Origin: JBLXBZ01 sp048265185
GTDB lineage: Bacteria; Pseudomonadota; Alphaproteobacteria; Rhizobiales; Stappiaceae
Direction: 5' to 3'
Assembly (NCBI GenBank): GCA_048265185.1
Contig: JBLXBZ010000003.1
Location: forward strand, 1-64,000
DNA length: 64,000 nt
The notes beneath the pieces are model-generated. The model had not been told where the DNA came from, ran no database searches, and was given only the letters and a program-made list of their open reading frames with translations. Position 1 is the first letter of the stretch. Each line of letters begins with the position of its first letter. A program made the translations under genes and the position numbers. Positions 26,214 to 36,079 of this stretch are shown piece after piece.

Positions 26214-28496
26214 ATGCCGAACAAGGATAAAGCGGGACAAAGCAACGTCAGCTTTACAGACCAGGAAGCGTTGCAGTTCCATCAGCAAGGCCGACCGGGA
26301 AAACTAGAGATAAACGCCACCAAGCCCATGGCGACTCAGCGCGATCTCTCCCTCGCCTATTCTCCCGGCGTGGCGGTTCCCGTTCGCGCCATCGCCGAAG
26401 ACCCCAGCCGCGCCTTCGACTACACCACCCGCGGCAATTTGGTCGCCGTCATTTCCAACGGCACCGCGATTCTCGGCCTTGGAAATCTCGGGGCGCTGGC
26501 CTCCAAGCCGGTGATGGAGGGCAAGGCGGTCCTGTTCAAGCGTTTCGCCGACGTGGATAGCATTGATCTGGAAATCGACACGCAGGACGTGGACGCCTTC
26601 ATCAACTCCGTGCGCTATCTTGGACCTTCATTTGGCGGAATAAACCTTGAAGACATCAAGGCGCCGGATTGTTTTATCATCGAGCAGCGCCTGCGCGAGC
26701 TCATGGATATTCCCGTATTCCACGATGATCAGCATGGCACGGCGATCATCGCCGCGGCGGGACTGATCAACTCGTTGCATCTGACCGGCCGGGACATGAA
26801 AACCACCCGCGTCGTGTGCAACGGGGCGGGCGCGGCGGGAATCGCCTGCATCGAACTGATCAAATCCATGGGCGTGCCCCATGACAATATTCTTTTATGC
26901 GACACCAAGGGCGTCATCTACCAGGGACGCGAGGAGGGGATGAACCAGTGGAAATCCGCTCATGCGGTGGATACCGAAGCCCGTTCGCTTTATGACGCCA
27001 TGAAAGGCGCCGACGTCTTTCTTGGGGTCTCCGCCAAAGGCGCCCTGACGGAGGACATGGTGCGGGCGATGGCGCCCAATCCGATTATTTTCGCCATGGC
27101 CAATCCGGACCCTGAAGTGACCCCGGAGGAAGTCGCCACGATCCGCGACGACGCCATTGTCGCCACCGGCCGTTCCGATTATCCCAATCAAGTGAATAAC
27201 GTTCTCGGATTTCCCTATATTTTCCGCGGCGCGCTGGACGTTCAGGCCACCACCATCAATGACGAAATGAAAGCCGCTTGCGCCCATGCCCTCGCGCTTC
27301 TCGCCCGAGAAGACATTCCCGATGAAGTCGCGGCGGCTTATCGCGGCAATCGCCCTAAATTCGGCCCCGAATACATCATCCCCGTTCCATTCGATCCCCG
27401 GCTGATTTCCGTTATCCCCCTGGCGGTCGCGAAAGCGGCCATGGATAGCGGCGTCGCCCGGCGGCCGATTGTAGACATGGAAGCCTACCGTCATCAGCTT
27501 TCGGCCCGCCGGGATCCTGTCGCCGGCACCTTGCAGAGAATTTTCACAAAAGTTCGCCAAACGCCCAAACGCGTCGTTTTCGCCGAAGGCGAGGAGGAGC
27601 CGGTTATCCGCGCCGCCTCAAGCTTCGTCGCTCAAGGACTTGGCGAAGCGATTCTCATCGGCCGCGACGAGGAAGTCAGACAAACGGCGCTCGCCGCCGG
27701 CATCGACATCAACCGCCCGGGCGTTACGCTTTTAAACGCGCGTCTCTCCGACAAGAACGACGACTACGCCAATTTTCTCTACGCCCGCCTTCAACGCAAA
27801 GGCTATCTGCTGCGCGATTGCCAGCGCCTTGTGAACAATGACCGTAATTATTGGGGCGCGATCATGGTGGCCCGCGGCGACGCCGACGCCATGGTCACGG
27901 GCTTAACCCGCAATTATTCCGTCGCTCTCGACACCATTCGCAGTTGCATCGATCCCAAACCCGGTCACCGGGTGATCGGCGTCTCCCTCGCCCTTTGCCG
28001 AGGCCGCACGGTGCTCGTGGCGGACACGGCGGTCATCGACATGCCAACTTCGGAAGAGCTTGCCGCCATTGCGGAGGAAGCCGCCCATGTAGCCAGACGC
28101 CTGGGCTATGAGCCCCGCGTGGCTATGCTCGCCTATTCCACATTCGGCCATCCCCGCGGCGAACGCGCCGAGCGTGTGCAGGAAGCCGTCAAGATCCTTG
28201 ACCGACGCCGCGTCGACTTTGAATATGACGGCGAAATGAGCGCTGACGTGGCGCTCAATATGGATAAAATGGCGACTTACCCATTCTGCCGCCTTAGCGC
28301 GCCCGCCAATGTACTGGTGATGCCGGCGTTCCACTCGGCCTCCATTTCAACTAAAATGCTGCAGGAGCTAGGCGGTTCGACAGTGATCGGTCCGCTTCTG
28401 GTTGGACTGGACAAGCCCGTTCAGATCGTGCCCCTTGGCGCGAAAGATAGCGACATCGTCAATATGGCCGCCATCGCCGCCTATAACATCACTTGA
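26214..28496 (+). CDS. maeB: NADP-dependent malic enzyme with phosphotransacetylase-like domain
   Basis: Oxidatively decarboxylates malate to pyruvate. The N-terminal malic enzyme half (to about residue 430) includes SLAYSPGVAVP, the catalytic region PVFHDDQHGTAIIAAAGL and the cofactor fold VVCNGAGAAGIACIELI. The C-terminal half (about 435-760) resembles phosphotransacetylase and is regarded as regulatory in MaeB. The start is ATG 26214, because AAGGGGA lies about 6 bases before it and directly abuts the ATG at 26208. Normal family length. Confidence 0.94.
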   Translation: MPNKDKAGQSNVSFTDQEALQFHQQGRPGKLEINATKPMATQRDLSLAYSPGVAVPVRAIAEDPSRAFDYTTRGNLVAVISNGTAILGLGNLGALASKPVMEGKAVLFKRFADVDSIDLEIDTQDVDAFINSVRYLGPSFGGINLEDIKAPDCFIIEQRLRELMDIPVFHDDQHGTAIIAAAGLINSLHLTGRDMKTTRVVCNGAGAAGIACIELIKSMGVPHDNILLCDTKGVIYQGREEGMNQWKSAHAVDTEARSLYDAMKGADVFLGVSAKGALTEDMVRAMAPNPIIFAMANPDPEVTPEEVATIRDDAIVATGRSDYPNQVNNVLGFPYIFRGALDVQATTINDEMKAACAHALALLAREDIPDEVAAAYRGNRPKFGPEYIIPVPFDPRLISVIPLAVAKAAMDSGVARRPIVDMEAYRHQLSARRDPVAGTLQRIFTKVRQTPKRVVFAEGEEEPVIRAASSFVAQGLGEAILIGRDEEVRQTALAAGIDINRPGVTLLNARLSDKNDDYANFLYARLQRKGYLLRDCQRLVNNDRNYWGAIMVARGDADAMVTGLTRNYSVALDTIRSCIDPKPGHRVIGVSLALCRGRTVLVADTAVIDMPTSEELAAIAEEAAHVARRLGYEPRVAMLAYSTFGHPRGERAERVQEAVKILDRRRVDFEYDGEMSADVALNMDKMATYPFCRLSAPANVLVMPAFHSASISTKMLQELGGSTVIGPLLVGLDKPVQIVPLGAKDSDIVNMAAIAAYNIT

Positions 28497-28524
28497 ACCG
28501 CTGAATATGAATTTGAAAGAAGCC

Positions 28525-29178
28525 ATGACCAAAGCTGCTGTGATTAAAATCTGCGGGCTTTCAACTCCAAAAACCATGGACGCCGCGCTATCGGCCGGCG
28601 CGGATATGGTTGGATTGGTGTTTTTCGCCAAAAGCCCGCGCCATGTGGCGCTTTCCCAAGCATGCGACTTGGCGGATCAGGCGCGGGGGCGGGCGCAAAT
28701 CGTCGCCCTCACCGTTGATATGGATCCGGCCGGGCTCTCTCGAATTCATGAATTGGTGAAACCGGATTGGTTTCAGTTTCACGGCGCGGAGACCCCAGAG
28801 GCCTGCGCCGCGGCCAAAGTTCTCTTTGGCTCCAAGGTCATGAAAGCGATTAGCGTTTCCCACAAAGCCGACCTAAAGGAGGCGGAACGTTATTTTGACG
28901 TCTGCGACATGCTGCTGCTAGACGCCAAGCCCCCGGCGGGCGCCGTTCTTCCCGGCGGCAATGGGATCTCTTTCGAGTGGAGCCTCGTTCAAGACTTTAT
29001 TTCTCCGGCGCCGGTCATGCTATCAGGCGGCCTCAACGCCTCGAACGTCAAGGAAGCTATGGACGTCAGCGGTCTCCATTGCGTTGACGTCTCCTCCGGC
29101 GTAGAACGGGAGAAAGGCGTCAAGGATTCAAGCCTCATCATGGATTTTGTGATGAAAACGCGATCCGCCAAAGATTAA
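28525..29178 (+). CDS. trpF: phosphoribosylanthranilate isomerase
   Basis: Amadori isomerisation of PRA to CdRP in tryptophan synthesis. The 217-residue barrel has the catalytic Cys in VIKICGLSTP (C10), the Asp in MLLLDAKPPAG, and LSGGLNASNV phosphate binding. ATG 28525 fits the usual family N-terminus; ATG 28507 is also possible. It starts 28 bases after maeB and precedes trpB, so the genes trpF-trpB-trpA-accD-folC run together, a classic alphaproteobacterial order. Confidence 0.94.
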   Translation: MTKAAVIKICGLSTPKTMDAALSAGADMVGLVFFAKSPRHVALSQACDLADQARGRAQIVALTVDMDPAGLSRIHELVKPDWFQFHGAETPEACAAAKVLFGSKVMKAISVSHKADLKEAERYFDVCDMLLLDAKPPAGAVLPGGNGISFEWSLVQDFISPAPVMLSGGLNASNVKEAMDVSGLHCVDVSSGVEREKGVKDSSLIMDFVMKTRSAKD

Positions 29179-29268
29179 CGACAAAACCAAAGTTGCAACC
29201 CCCCTGTAATCTGTGTTGAAAGACACTAGATTATAATGCGATCACATCAGCCGGGCTGGAGATTGGAA

Positions 29269-30483
29269 ATGAATATGACGCCGAACACTTTGCGATCCGG
29301 CCCGGATGAACGCGGCCATTTTGGCATTTTTGGCGGTCGCTATGTGGCTGAAACCCTTATGCCTTTGATTTTGGAATTGGAAAAAGCCTATTCCGACGCC
29401 AAAGCCGATCCAGCCTATCAGGGTGAAATTGACACGCTCAACACGCATTATACCGGGCGCCCGTCGCCCTTGTATTTCGCCGAACGTTTGACCGAAGAGC
29501 TCGGCGGCGCGAAAATCTATTTCAAGCGCGACGAGTTGAACCATACCGGATCCCACAAGATCAATAATTGCATCGGCCAGATTTTGCTGGCCAAGCGTAT
29601 GGGTAAAACCCGGATTATCGCGGAGACCGGCGCGGGGCAACACGGCGTCGCCACCGCCACCGTTTGCGCCCGCTTTGGCCTGCCTTGCGTTGTTTACATG
29701 GGCGCCACCGACGTCGAACGGCAAAAACCAAATGTGTTCCGGATGAAATTACTTGGCGCGGAAATCGTCCCCGTCACCGCCGGCGCCGGCACCTTGAAAG
29801 ACGCCATGAACGAAGCGCTGCGCGACTGGGTCACCAATGTGGAAGACACTTATTATCTGATCGGAACCGCCGCCGGCCCGCATCCCTATCCAGAAATGGT
29901 GCGCGATTTCCAATCGGTCATCGGCGTGGAGGCCAAGGAGCAAATGCTGGCGGCGGAAGGAAAACTTCCCGACGCGATCGTCGCCGCCGTTGGCGGCGGC
30001 TCAAATGCAATCGGTCTTTTCCATCCGTTTCTTGATGATGAAAGCGTGCAAATCTACGGTGTGGAGGCCGGTGGAAAAGGGCTAGAAGGCGACGCCCATT
30101 GCGCTTCTTTGAATGCGGGGAAACCTGGCGTTCTTCATGGAAACCGCACTTATCTGTTGCAAGACGACGATGGACAGATCCTTGAAGGACACTCTATTTC
30201 CGCCGGCCTTGATTATCCCGGCATCGGACCGGAGCATTCCTGGCTGAAGGATATCGGCCGAGTGAATTACGTTCCCGCCACCGACAAGGAAGCTCTGGAG
30301 GCGTTCCAGCTTTTGACGCGCGTTGAAGGCATCATACCGGCGCTGGAGCCGGCGCACGCATTGGCCTATGTGATGAAACTGGCTCCGAAAATGGACAAAG
30401 ACCAAACCATCGTCATGAATTTATGCGGGCGCGGCGACAAGGACATTTTCGCTGTTGGAGAAATTTTAGGTTTTGACCTTTAA
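29269..30483 (+). CDS. trpB: tryptophan synthase beta chain
   Basis: PLP enzyme joining indole and serine. The PLP lysine is K97 in NHTGSHKINN, with AETGAGQHG, the phosphate loop GGGSNAIG, and the ENGDA-like substrate region. Start at ATG 29269 with GGAG upstream (404 residues); the frame extends to 29236. It works as an alpha2-beta2 complex with TrpA encoded 120 bases downstream. Confidence 0.97.
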   Translation: MNMTPNTLRSGPDERGHFGIFGGRYVAETLMPLILELEKAYSDAKADPAYQGEIDTLNTHYTGRPSPLYFAERLTEELGGAKIYFKRDELNHTGSHKINNCIGQILLAKRMGKTRIIAETGAGQHGVATATVCARFGLPCVVYMGATDVERQKPNVFRMKLLGAEIVPVTAGAGTLKDAMNEALRDWVTNVEDTYYLIGTAAGPHPYPEMVRDFQSVIGVEAKEQMLAAEGKLPDAIVAAVGGGSNAIGLFHPFLDDESVQIYGVEAGGKGLEGDAHCASLNAGKPGVLHGNRTYLLQDDDGQILEGHSISAGLDYPGIGPEHSWLKDIGRVNYVPATDKEALEAFQLLTRVEGIIPALEPAHALAYVMKLAPKMDKDQTIVMNLCGRGDKDIFAVGEILGFDL

Positions 30484-30603
30484 TTTCGATTCACCGGTTT
30501 TCTCATGCGGCGACTGAACGACGCCCACCGCTTTCGAGGCGTCAACGCTTGAGCGCCTTTCGCACGTATCAAAGACAGACATAAGCTTCGGATCGGAAAA
30601 GAT

Positions 30604-31440
30604 ATGACTCAAACGCGGATTGATCGCCGCTTCGCCGAGTGCCGCAAAATGGGGCGCCCGGCGCTTGTCACCTTTATCACCGCCGGCGATCCGGACATGG
30701 AGACAGGGCAGGCGGTGCTGAACGCGCTTCCCGGGGCCGGCGCGGACGTGATTGAAATCGGGATGCCTTTTTCCGATCCCATGGCCGAAGGAATCCCCAT
30801 CCAGCTCGCCAATCAGCGCGCGCTCGCCGCCGGCCAGACCATGAACAAGACGCTGCAAATGGTCCGCGCCTTTCGGGAAACAGATCAGGACACGCCAATA
30901 GTTCTCATGGGATATTACAATCCCATTTATATTCGAGATCCCAAAAAATTCGTCATTGAAGCTCGCGAGGCCGGCGTTGACGGCTTCATCATTGTTGATA
31001 TTCCACCTGAAGCCGATGATGAATTATGCTTGCCGGCGTTGGACGCGGGCCTAAATTTCATTCGTCTCGCCACCCCAACCACCGATGACGCGCGCTTACC
31101 CGCCGTTCTCGCCAATACCTCCGGTTTCGTTTATTATGTGTCGGTGACCGGAATAACGGGTTCGGCGGCGCCTGACGCCGATAAAGTCGCCAATGCCGTG
31201 AACCGTATCAAAGGGCATACCTCTTTGCCCGTGGCTGTGGGGTTCGGCGTGAAAACGGCGGATCAAGCCGCCCAGATCGGCAAAAACGCAGATGGCGTCG
31301 TCGTCGGCTCCGTTATTGTCGACACGATTAGAAAGAGCCTTGATAACGCCGGAAAGGGCGGCGATAAAACAGTAAGCGCCGTAACCGAACTGGTGAAAGA
31401 ATTGGCCAGCGGCGCAGCGCGCGCACGGTCGAGCGAATAA
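30604..31440 (+). CDS. trpA: tryptophan synthase alpha chain
   Basis: Cleaves indole-3-glycerol phosphate to indole and G3P. The 278 residues have FITAGDPD, the catalytic Glu E51 in VIEIGMPFSDP, YYNPIY, and the phosphate loops near GFGVKTADQ. The second catalytic Asp position (D60 of E. coli, in an ADG motif) is Glu (E62, AEG) here, and the following Pro-containing loop reads GIPIQ; this may be a clade variant. Start ATG 30604. Confidence 0.96.
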   Translation: MTQTRIDRRFAECRKMGRPALVTFITAGDPDMETGQAVLNALPGAGADVIEIGMPFSDPMAEGIPIQLANQRALAAGQTMNKTLQMVRAFRETDQDTPIVLMGYYNPIYIRDPKKFVIEAREAGVDGFIIVDIPPEADDELCLPALDAGLNFIRLATPTTDDARLPAVLANTSGFVYYVSVTGITGSAAPDADKVANAVNRIKGHTSLPVAVGFGVKTADQAAQIGKNADGVVVGSVIVDTIRKSLDNAGKGGDKTVSAVTELVKELASGAARARSSE

Positions 31441-31565
31441 AAATTAGACAGAAATGTCAAAAAAATAAAAATTACTTTGCCAGAATTAGCGCCGCAGGAT
31501 ATCTGAGCGCCTGATGAGCCTATATTCGGTTTAATATCAAGACGGACCAACGGACGGACCAACTC

Positions 31566-32531
31566 GTGAACTGGATCAACAACGTCGTACCGCCAAAAAT
31601 CCGCAACTTCCTCGTGAAGCGTGACGTTCCGGAAAACCTTTGGATAAAATGCCCTGAAACCGGGGAAATGGTGTTCCATCGCGATTTGGAAGCCAACCAG
31701 TGGGTCGTCCCCAATTCCGGCCATCACATGCGTATTTCTTCGAAAAAGCGGCTGGAGCTTTTTTTCGATAACGGCGCCTATGAAACGGTGAAAACCCCGG
31801 CGGTCGCCGTCGATCCGTTGAAATTTCGCGACGAAAAACGATATGTGGACCGTCTGAAAGACGCGAAGTCAAAAACCGGTCTGGAAGACGCAGTGACGGT
31901 CGCCACAGGTGACTTGAAAGGCGCGCCTGTCACTGTCGCGGTTCAAGATTTCGCTTTCATGGGCGGATCGCTTGGCATGGCGGCGGGTGAGGCTGTTCTC
32001 AAAGGCATGGAAACCGCCGTTGAAAATAAAACGCCCTTCGTTCTTTTCGCCGCTTCAGGCGGCGCCCGGATGCAAGAAGGCATTCTGTCCTTGATGCAAA
32101 TGCCGCGCACAACCGTCGGCGTGCAAATGCTGCGTGAAGCCGGCTTGCCCTATATCGTGGTTCTGACAAACCCAACCACCGGCGGCGTCACTGCGTCTTA
32201 CGCTATGTTGGGCGACGTTCATATAGCTGAACCGGGGGCGCTAATCGGTTTCGCCGGACCGCGCGTCATCGAGCAAACCATCCGTGAAAAGCTGCCGGAA
32301 GGCTTTCAACGTTCCGAATATCTTCTCGATCACGGCATGATCGACATGGTGGTGCATCGTCACGATTTGCCCGACACCATCGCGCGCATTTGCGGTCTTT
32401 TGACAAAACGTCCGATAGAGCCGCCTTTGCTTGAACAAATCGCTGTTCCGGAAGAGCCTTTGGCCGAACTTCCAGATAGCGAAGACAACGCGCAAAACGA
32501 AGAAGAACAGGCTGCCAAGACGGCCGATTAA
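31566..32531 (+). CDS. accD: acetyl-CoA carboxylase carboxyltransferase subunit beta
   Basis: Forms malonyl-CoA with AccA. The 321-residue protein has the crotonase-like core (GGSLGMAAGEAV, ASGGARMQEG, TNPTTGGVTASYA). The N-terminal zinc ribbon of E. coli AccD (four cysteines) is reduced to a single Cys (C29 in WIKCPETGEM), the other positions being Thr, Pro and Ser. I recall this zinc-free form from alphaproteobacteria. The acidic Gln/Glu-rich tail is variable. The start is GTG at 31566. It supplies malonyl-CoA used by the FabB cycle. Confidence 0.95.
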   Translation: MNWINNVVPPKIRNFLVKRDVPENLWIKCPETGEMVFHRDLEANQWVVPNSGHHMRISSKKRLELFFDNGAYETVKTPAVAVDPLKFRDEKRYVDRLKDAKSKTGLEDAVTVATGDLKGAPVTVAVQDFAFMGGSLGMAAGEAVLKGMETAVENKTPFVLFAASGGARMQEGILSLMQMPRTTVGVQMLREAGLPYIVVLTNPTTGGVTASYAMLGDVHIAEPGALIGFAGPRVIEQTIREKLPEGFQRSEYLLDHGMIDMVVHRHDLPDTIARICGLLTKRPIEPPLLEQIAVPEEPLAELPDSEDNAQNEEEQAAKTAD

Positions 32532-32559
32532 GTCGTTTAAAAAGCAGGCGAACCATTCA

Positions 32560-33870
32560 ATGGACGAAGTCTCTGTAGTTTTAAATCGCCTGCTTTCTTT
32601 GCATCCCAAGGAAATTGACCTTTCTCTCGCACGCATGTACCGGCTTTTAGCGGCGCTCGGCCACCCTGAAGAGCGCTTGCCGCCGGTCATTCATATTGCG
32701 GGAACGAATGGGAAAGGTTCCACCACCGCCACCATGCGCGCGATCCTTGAAGCCGCTGGCCACCGCGTTCACGTGTATACGTCGCCTCATCTTGTCAACT
32801 TTAATGAGCGCATACGAGTAGCTGGCGCGTTGGTGAGCGATGAGATGCTCGTAGCGGCTCTTAAAGAATGCGAACGCGTCAATGGCGCCGAAGAAATCAC
32901 TTTCTTTGAAGTGACGACGGCCGCCGCGCTGCTGTTATTTTCTCAAACGCCGGCGGACGTCTTGTTGCTGGAGGTTGGTCTTGGCGGACGCTTGGACGCC
33001 ACTAATGTCGTCGACACCCCAATGGTGACGGTGATTACCCCCATATCCATGGATCATGAAAGCTATTTAGGCGCGACGCTAAGAGAAATCGCACTTGAAA
33101 AGGCGGGAATTCTCAAGCCCGGCGTACCTGCCGTCATCGGACCTCAAGAAGACGAAGCCCTTGAAGCGTTAATGCAGATCGCCGCTCAAACCGGCGCGCC
33201 AATCGAAGTGTTCAGTGAAAATTTTCTAAGTTTTGAAGAACATGGCCGTTTTGTATTCCAAAATGAAGATGGGCTTCTTGATCTGAAGGCGCCCATTCTC
33301 AAGGGACATCATCAAGTGGTCAATTCGGGCGTAGCTCTCGCCGCGCTTGATGCGGTTGATCTATTGCCTGCGGCGCAAATCATCGAGCACGGTTTTGAAC
33401 GGGTGAATTGGCCGGGACGAATGCAACGGCTAAACAACGGGCCAATTCTTGACCTATTCCCCTGCGACGCGGAAATCTGGCTCGACGGCGGCCACAATCC
33501 GGGCGCGAGCCTCGCCATCGCCGGTTTTTTAGGCGAACAGGAAGAGATCCGTCCACGACCGCTTTATCTAATCGCCGGAATGATGAAAACCAAAGATCCC
33601 ATTGGCTATTTTCGCTCTTTCAAGGGCCTTGCAAAACATGCCGTAACCGTTCCCCTCACAACAACCACGCAAGGGAGAAGCTCCTATGAACTCGCCGCAG
33701 CAGCGGCGGCGGCCGGCCTAAAAGCCACCCCTTGCGACGACCTTCAGACGGCGTTCTCCAGCATTAGCCAAGCTTTTGAAAAAGATCGCGAAGCCCCGCG
33801 AATATTGATTTGCGGCTCGCTTTATCTGGCCGGTGAGATCCTTGATCTCAATCAGATGCGCCCCGACTGA
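32560..33870 (+). CDS. folC: folylpolyglutamate / dihydrofolate synthase
   Basis: Adds glutamate to dihydropteroate and folates. It is a Mur ligase-type fold with the P-loop HIAGTNGKGST (about residues 46-56), YTSPHLVNFNERIR, and LDGGHNPGAS in the C-terminal domain. ATG 32560 gives 436 residues; the frame continues open upstream to 32431 over accD. Last gene of the trpFBA-accD-folC run; it converges with dnaQ with 10 bases between. Confidence 0.95.
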   Translation: MDEVSVVLNRLLSLHPKEIDLSLARMYRLLAALGHPEERLPPVIHIAGTNGKGSTTATMRAILEAAGHRVHVYTSPHLVNFNERIRVAGALVSDEMLVAALKECERVNGAEEITFFEVTTAAALLLFSQTPADVLLLEVGLGGRLDATNVVDTPMVTVITPISMDHESYLGATLREIALEKAGILKPGVPAVIGPQEDEALEALMQIAAQTGAPIEVFSENFLSFEEHGRFVFQNEDGLLDLKAPILKGHHQVVNSGVALAALDAVDLLPAAQIIEHGFERVNWPGRMQRLNNGPILDLFPCDAEIWLDGGHNPGASLAIAGFLGEQEEIRPRPLYLIAGMMKTKDPIGYFRSFKGLAKHAVTVPLTTTTQGRSSYELAAAAAAAGLKATPCDDLQTAFSSISQAFEKDREAPRILICGSLYLAGEILDLNQMRPD

Positions 33871-33880
33871 AGCAATATTC

Positions 33881-34594
33881 CTATTTTTGAAATTTCGTCC
33901 AAAGCGCCTTTTCACCCATGCCAGCTATAAAATCCGCATGTAAAGCTTGTTCTTCATCTTTCAAGAATGGCGGCAATGGCGTAGGCCGGGGAGAGGCTTT
34001 ATAAATCTTCCGTTTCTCGCTTTCCCCCATACGGATGACATTGTCCTGCTCCCCCTCGGGATTGAACGCAAGGCCGGCCTGCTTTCCGCCGATCAGCTCA
34101 ATATAAACTTCCGCCAGCAGCTCTGAATCCAACAGCGCGCCATGTTTCGTTCGCCGGGAGTTGTCAATTCCATATCGGGAACACAAAGCGTCGAGAGAAT
34201 TTGGCCCGCCAGGATGCTTACGCTTGGCCATGGCCAAAGTGTCGAGCACCTGATCATTAGCGATATGAGGAAAACGGGCTTTCTCCAACTCCATATTGAT
34301 AAAGCCCATATCAAAGGCGGCGTTATGAATCACCAAAACCGCATCGCCGACAAAATCGAGAAACTCTTGCGCAATTTCGGCGAACTTCGGCTTGTCTTTC
34401 AAAAATTCTTCCGACAGCCCATGCACGTTATAGGCCTCAATCGGCATATCCCGTTCCGGATTTATATAAACGTGATAAAATTTTCCGGTGGGCACATGGT
34501 TAATCAGCTCAACGCCGCCAATCTCCACCAGACGATCTCCTCCCCTTGGATTAAGCCCGGTGGTTTCCGTGTCAAAAGCTATTTCCCGCATCAA
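33881..34594 (-). CDS. dnaQ: DNA polymerase III epsilon subunit (proofreading exonuclease)
   Basis: 3'-5' exonuclease of the replicative polymerase. The 237-residue protein has all DEDDh residues: D8 and E10 (AFDTETTGL), D95 (HNAAFDMGF), H151 (KHGALLDSEL) and D156. First gene right-to-left of the minus-strand origin-side cluster (dnaQ lies downstream of coaE, aroE, maf and the PPDK regulator), matching the order beside the Caulobacter origin. Confidence 0.95.
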   Translation of the reverse strand: MMREIAFDTETTGLNPRGGDRLVEIGGVELINHVPTGKFYHVYINPERDMPIEAYNVHGLSEEFLKDKPKFAEIAQEFLDFVGDAVLVIHNAAFDMGFINMELEKARFPHIANDQVLDTLAMAKRKHPGGPNSLDALCSRYGIDNSRRTKHGALLDSELLAEVYIELIGGKQAGLAFNPEGEQDNVIRMGESEKRKIYKASPRPTPLPPFLKDEEQALHADFIAGMGEKALWTKFQK

Positions 34595-34655
34595 ACAAAC
34601 CTTATTTCAAAAATTCAAAGCCGGACCATTTAAATCACAAAGAGCCGTTGACCGA

Positions 34656-35243
34656 TTATTTTATGCCCGCAATTGCACGCAAAATCGCACAAACGGAGCG
34701 CTCCGCCGCCTCTAAACCCAATCCGGTGTTAATCTGGAAATGGGCGCGCAAACATTTTTCCGCATCGGGCATCTGCTTGGCTAAGAGCGCTTGAAAGCGC
34801 TCCTCCGTCATGCCCGGCCGCGCCATCACCCGTTTTTTTTGAATTTCAGGCGCCGCCGTGATGACAATTGACGCATCCACGCGTTTTTCAGCGCCTGTTT
34901 CAAAAAGGAGGGGAATATCAAGCAAAGCCACTGGAAAATTATTTCGCCGCGCCCCCTCCAGAAAACCGATTTCTTCCGCGCGCACAAGCGGATGAATGAT
35001 CTTCTCCAATCGTTTCATAGCTTCAGGATCGCCCAAAACCCTCTCCCCGAGTTTACCTCGGTTCACGGAACCATTTTCACAAACGCCGGGAAACTCTTCT
35101 TCAATCAAAGGAACCGCATCGCCCGCATATAATTTATGAACCGCCGCGTCAGCGTCATAACAAGCAACCCCTTTCGCCGCAAACATGGCCGTCGTGGTCG
35201 ATTTTCCCATACCGATGGAGCCGGTCAATCCTAAGATCATCAT
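34656..35243 (-). CDS. coaE: dephospho-CoA kinase
   Basis: Phosphorylates dephospho-CoA, the last step of CoA synthesis. The 195-residue P-loop kinase has GLTGSIGMGKST at residues 5-16 and LLDIPLLFETG. Its start overlaps the aroE stop by 4 bases, implying coupled translation. Part of maf-aroE-coaE. Confidence 0.95.
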   Translation of the reverse strand: MMILGLTGSIGMGKSTTTAMFAAKGVACYDADAAVHKLYAGDAVPLIEEEFPGVCENGSVNRGKLGERVLGDPEAMKRLEKIIHPLVRAEEIGFLEGARRNNFPVALLDIPLLFETGAEKRVDASIVITAAPEIQKKRVMARPGMTEERFQALLAKQMPDAEKCLRAHFQINTGLGLEAAERSVCAILRAIAGIK

Positions 35244-36079
35244 TGCGCTTTTCTTAAATCTTCTAAAATAAGAGCGCGCAAATCATCATCTACGACTGGG
35301 CGCTGGCCAAACCATTTTTCAAAACCGGGAACAGCTTGATGCAACAACATGCCCAATCCATCAACGGTCGGATTTCCCCGCATCTGCGCCTGTTTCAGTA
35401 ATTGAGTTTGCAGCGGAACATAAACAATATCGGTGACGAGAGCGGATTTTGGAAGTGAGCCAAGATCAATATTCAATTCCGCCTGACCGCTCATTCCAAG
35501 AGAAGTCGTATTCACTAGAACGCTCGCTTTACTCAAAGTTTTATCTAGGTTTTCCCATGGTTGAGCAATAGAGTCGCTTCCGAAATGAGAGGCTAAATCT
35601 TGCGCTTTTTTCAACGTTCTGTTGAAGATATAAACAGATGTGAATTTTCGTTGTAATAAAGCCCACACCACCGCGCGCGCCGCGCCGCCCGCGCCCAGAA
35701 CCACCGCCGTCTCTGGCGTCTGGCTCCAGCCAGGCGCCATCTGGTCAAGGTTTCCCAAAAAACCCGCGCCGTCGGTGTTGGCGCCGCAAGTCCGCCCATC
35801 CTCATCCACCCAGATCGTATTAGCCGCGCCAATGGCCTCCGCGGCGGGGTCCAGCCAATCACAAGCTTGCGCCGCGACCTGCTTGTGAGGAACCGTGACA
35901 TTGCATCCAGCCAACCCAAAAGCCGTCAAATTGCGATAGAATTTTTCGGCGTTTTGCGGCTCCACCGATAATTTATCGTAGAACCCGTCAATTTTAAATT
36001 TCTTCAACCAATAGCCATGAATGAGCGGGGAGCGGGAATGGGTCACGGGCCAGCCGGTGACTGCAGCGCGTCGCGTCAT
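35240..36079 (-). CDS. aroE: shikimate dehydrogenase
   Basis: NADPH-dependent reduction of 3-dehydroshikimate. The 279 residues include the substrate motif GWPVTHSRSPLIHGYWL, the catalytic K-D pair region NVTVPHKQ (Lys) and GANTDGAGF, and the cofactor motif VVLGAGGAARAV with NRT. It overlaps both neighbours by 4 bases (maf upstream, coaE downstream), forming one translation-coupled unit. Confidence 0.95.
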   Translation of the reverse strand: MTRRAAVTGWPVTHSRSPLIHGYWLKKFKIDGFYDKLSVEPQNAEKFYRNLTAFGLAGCNVTVPHKQVAAQACDWLDPAAEAIGAANTIWVDEDGRTCGANTDGAGFLGNLDQMAPGWSQTPETAVVLGAGGAARAVVWALLQRKFTSVYIFNRTLKKAQDLASHFGSDSIAQPWENLDKTLSKASVLVNTTSLGMSGQAELNIDLGSLPKSALVTDIVYVPLQTQLLKQAQMRGNPTVDGLGMLLHQAVPGFEKWFGQRPVVDDDLRALILEDLRKAQ

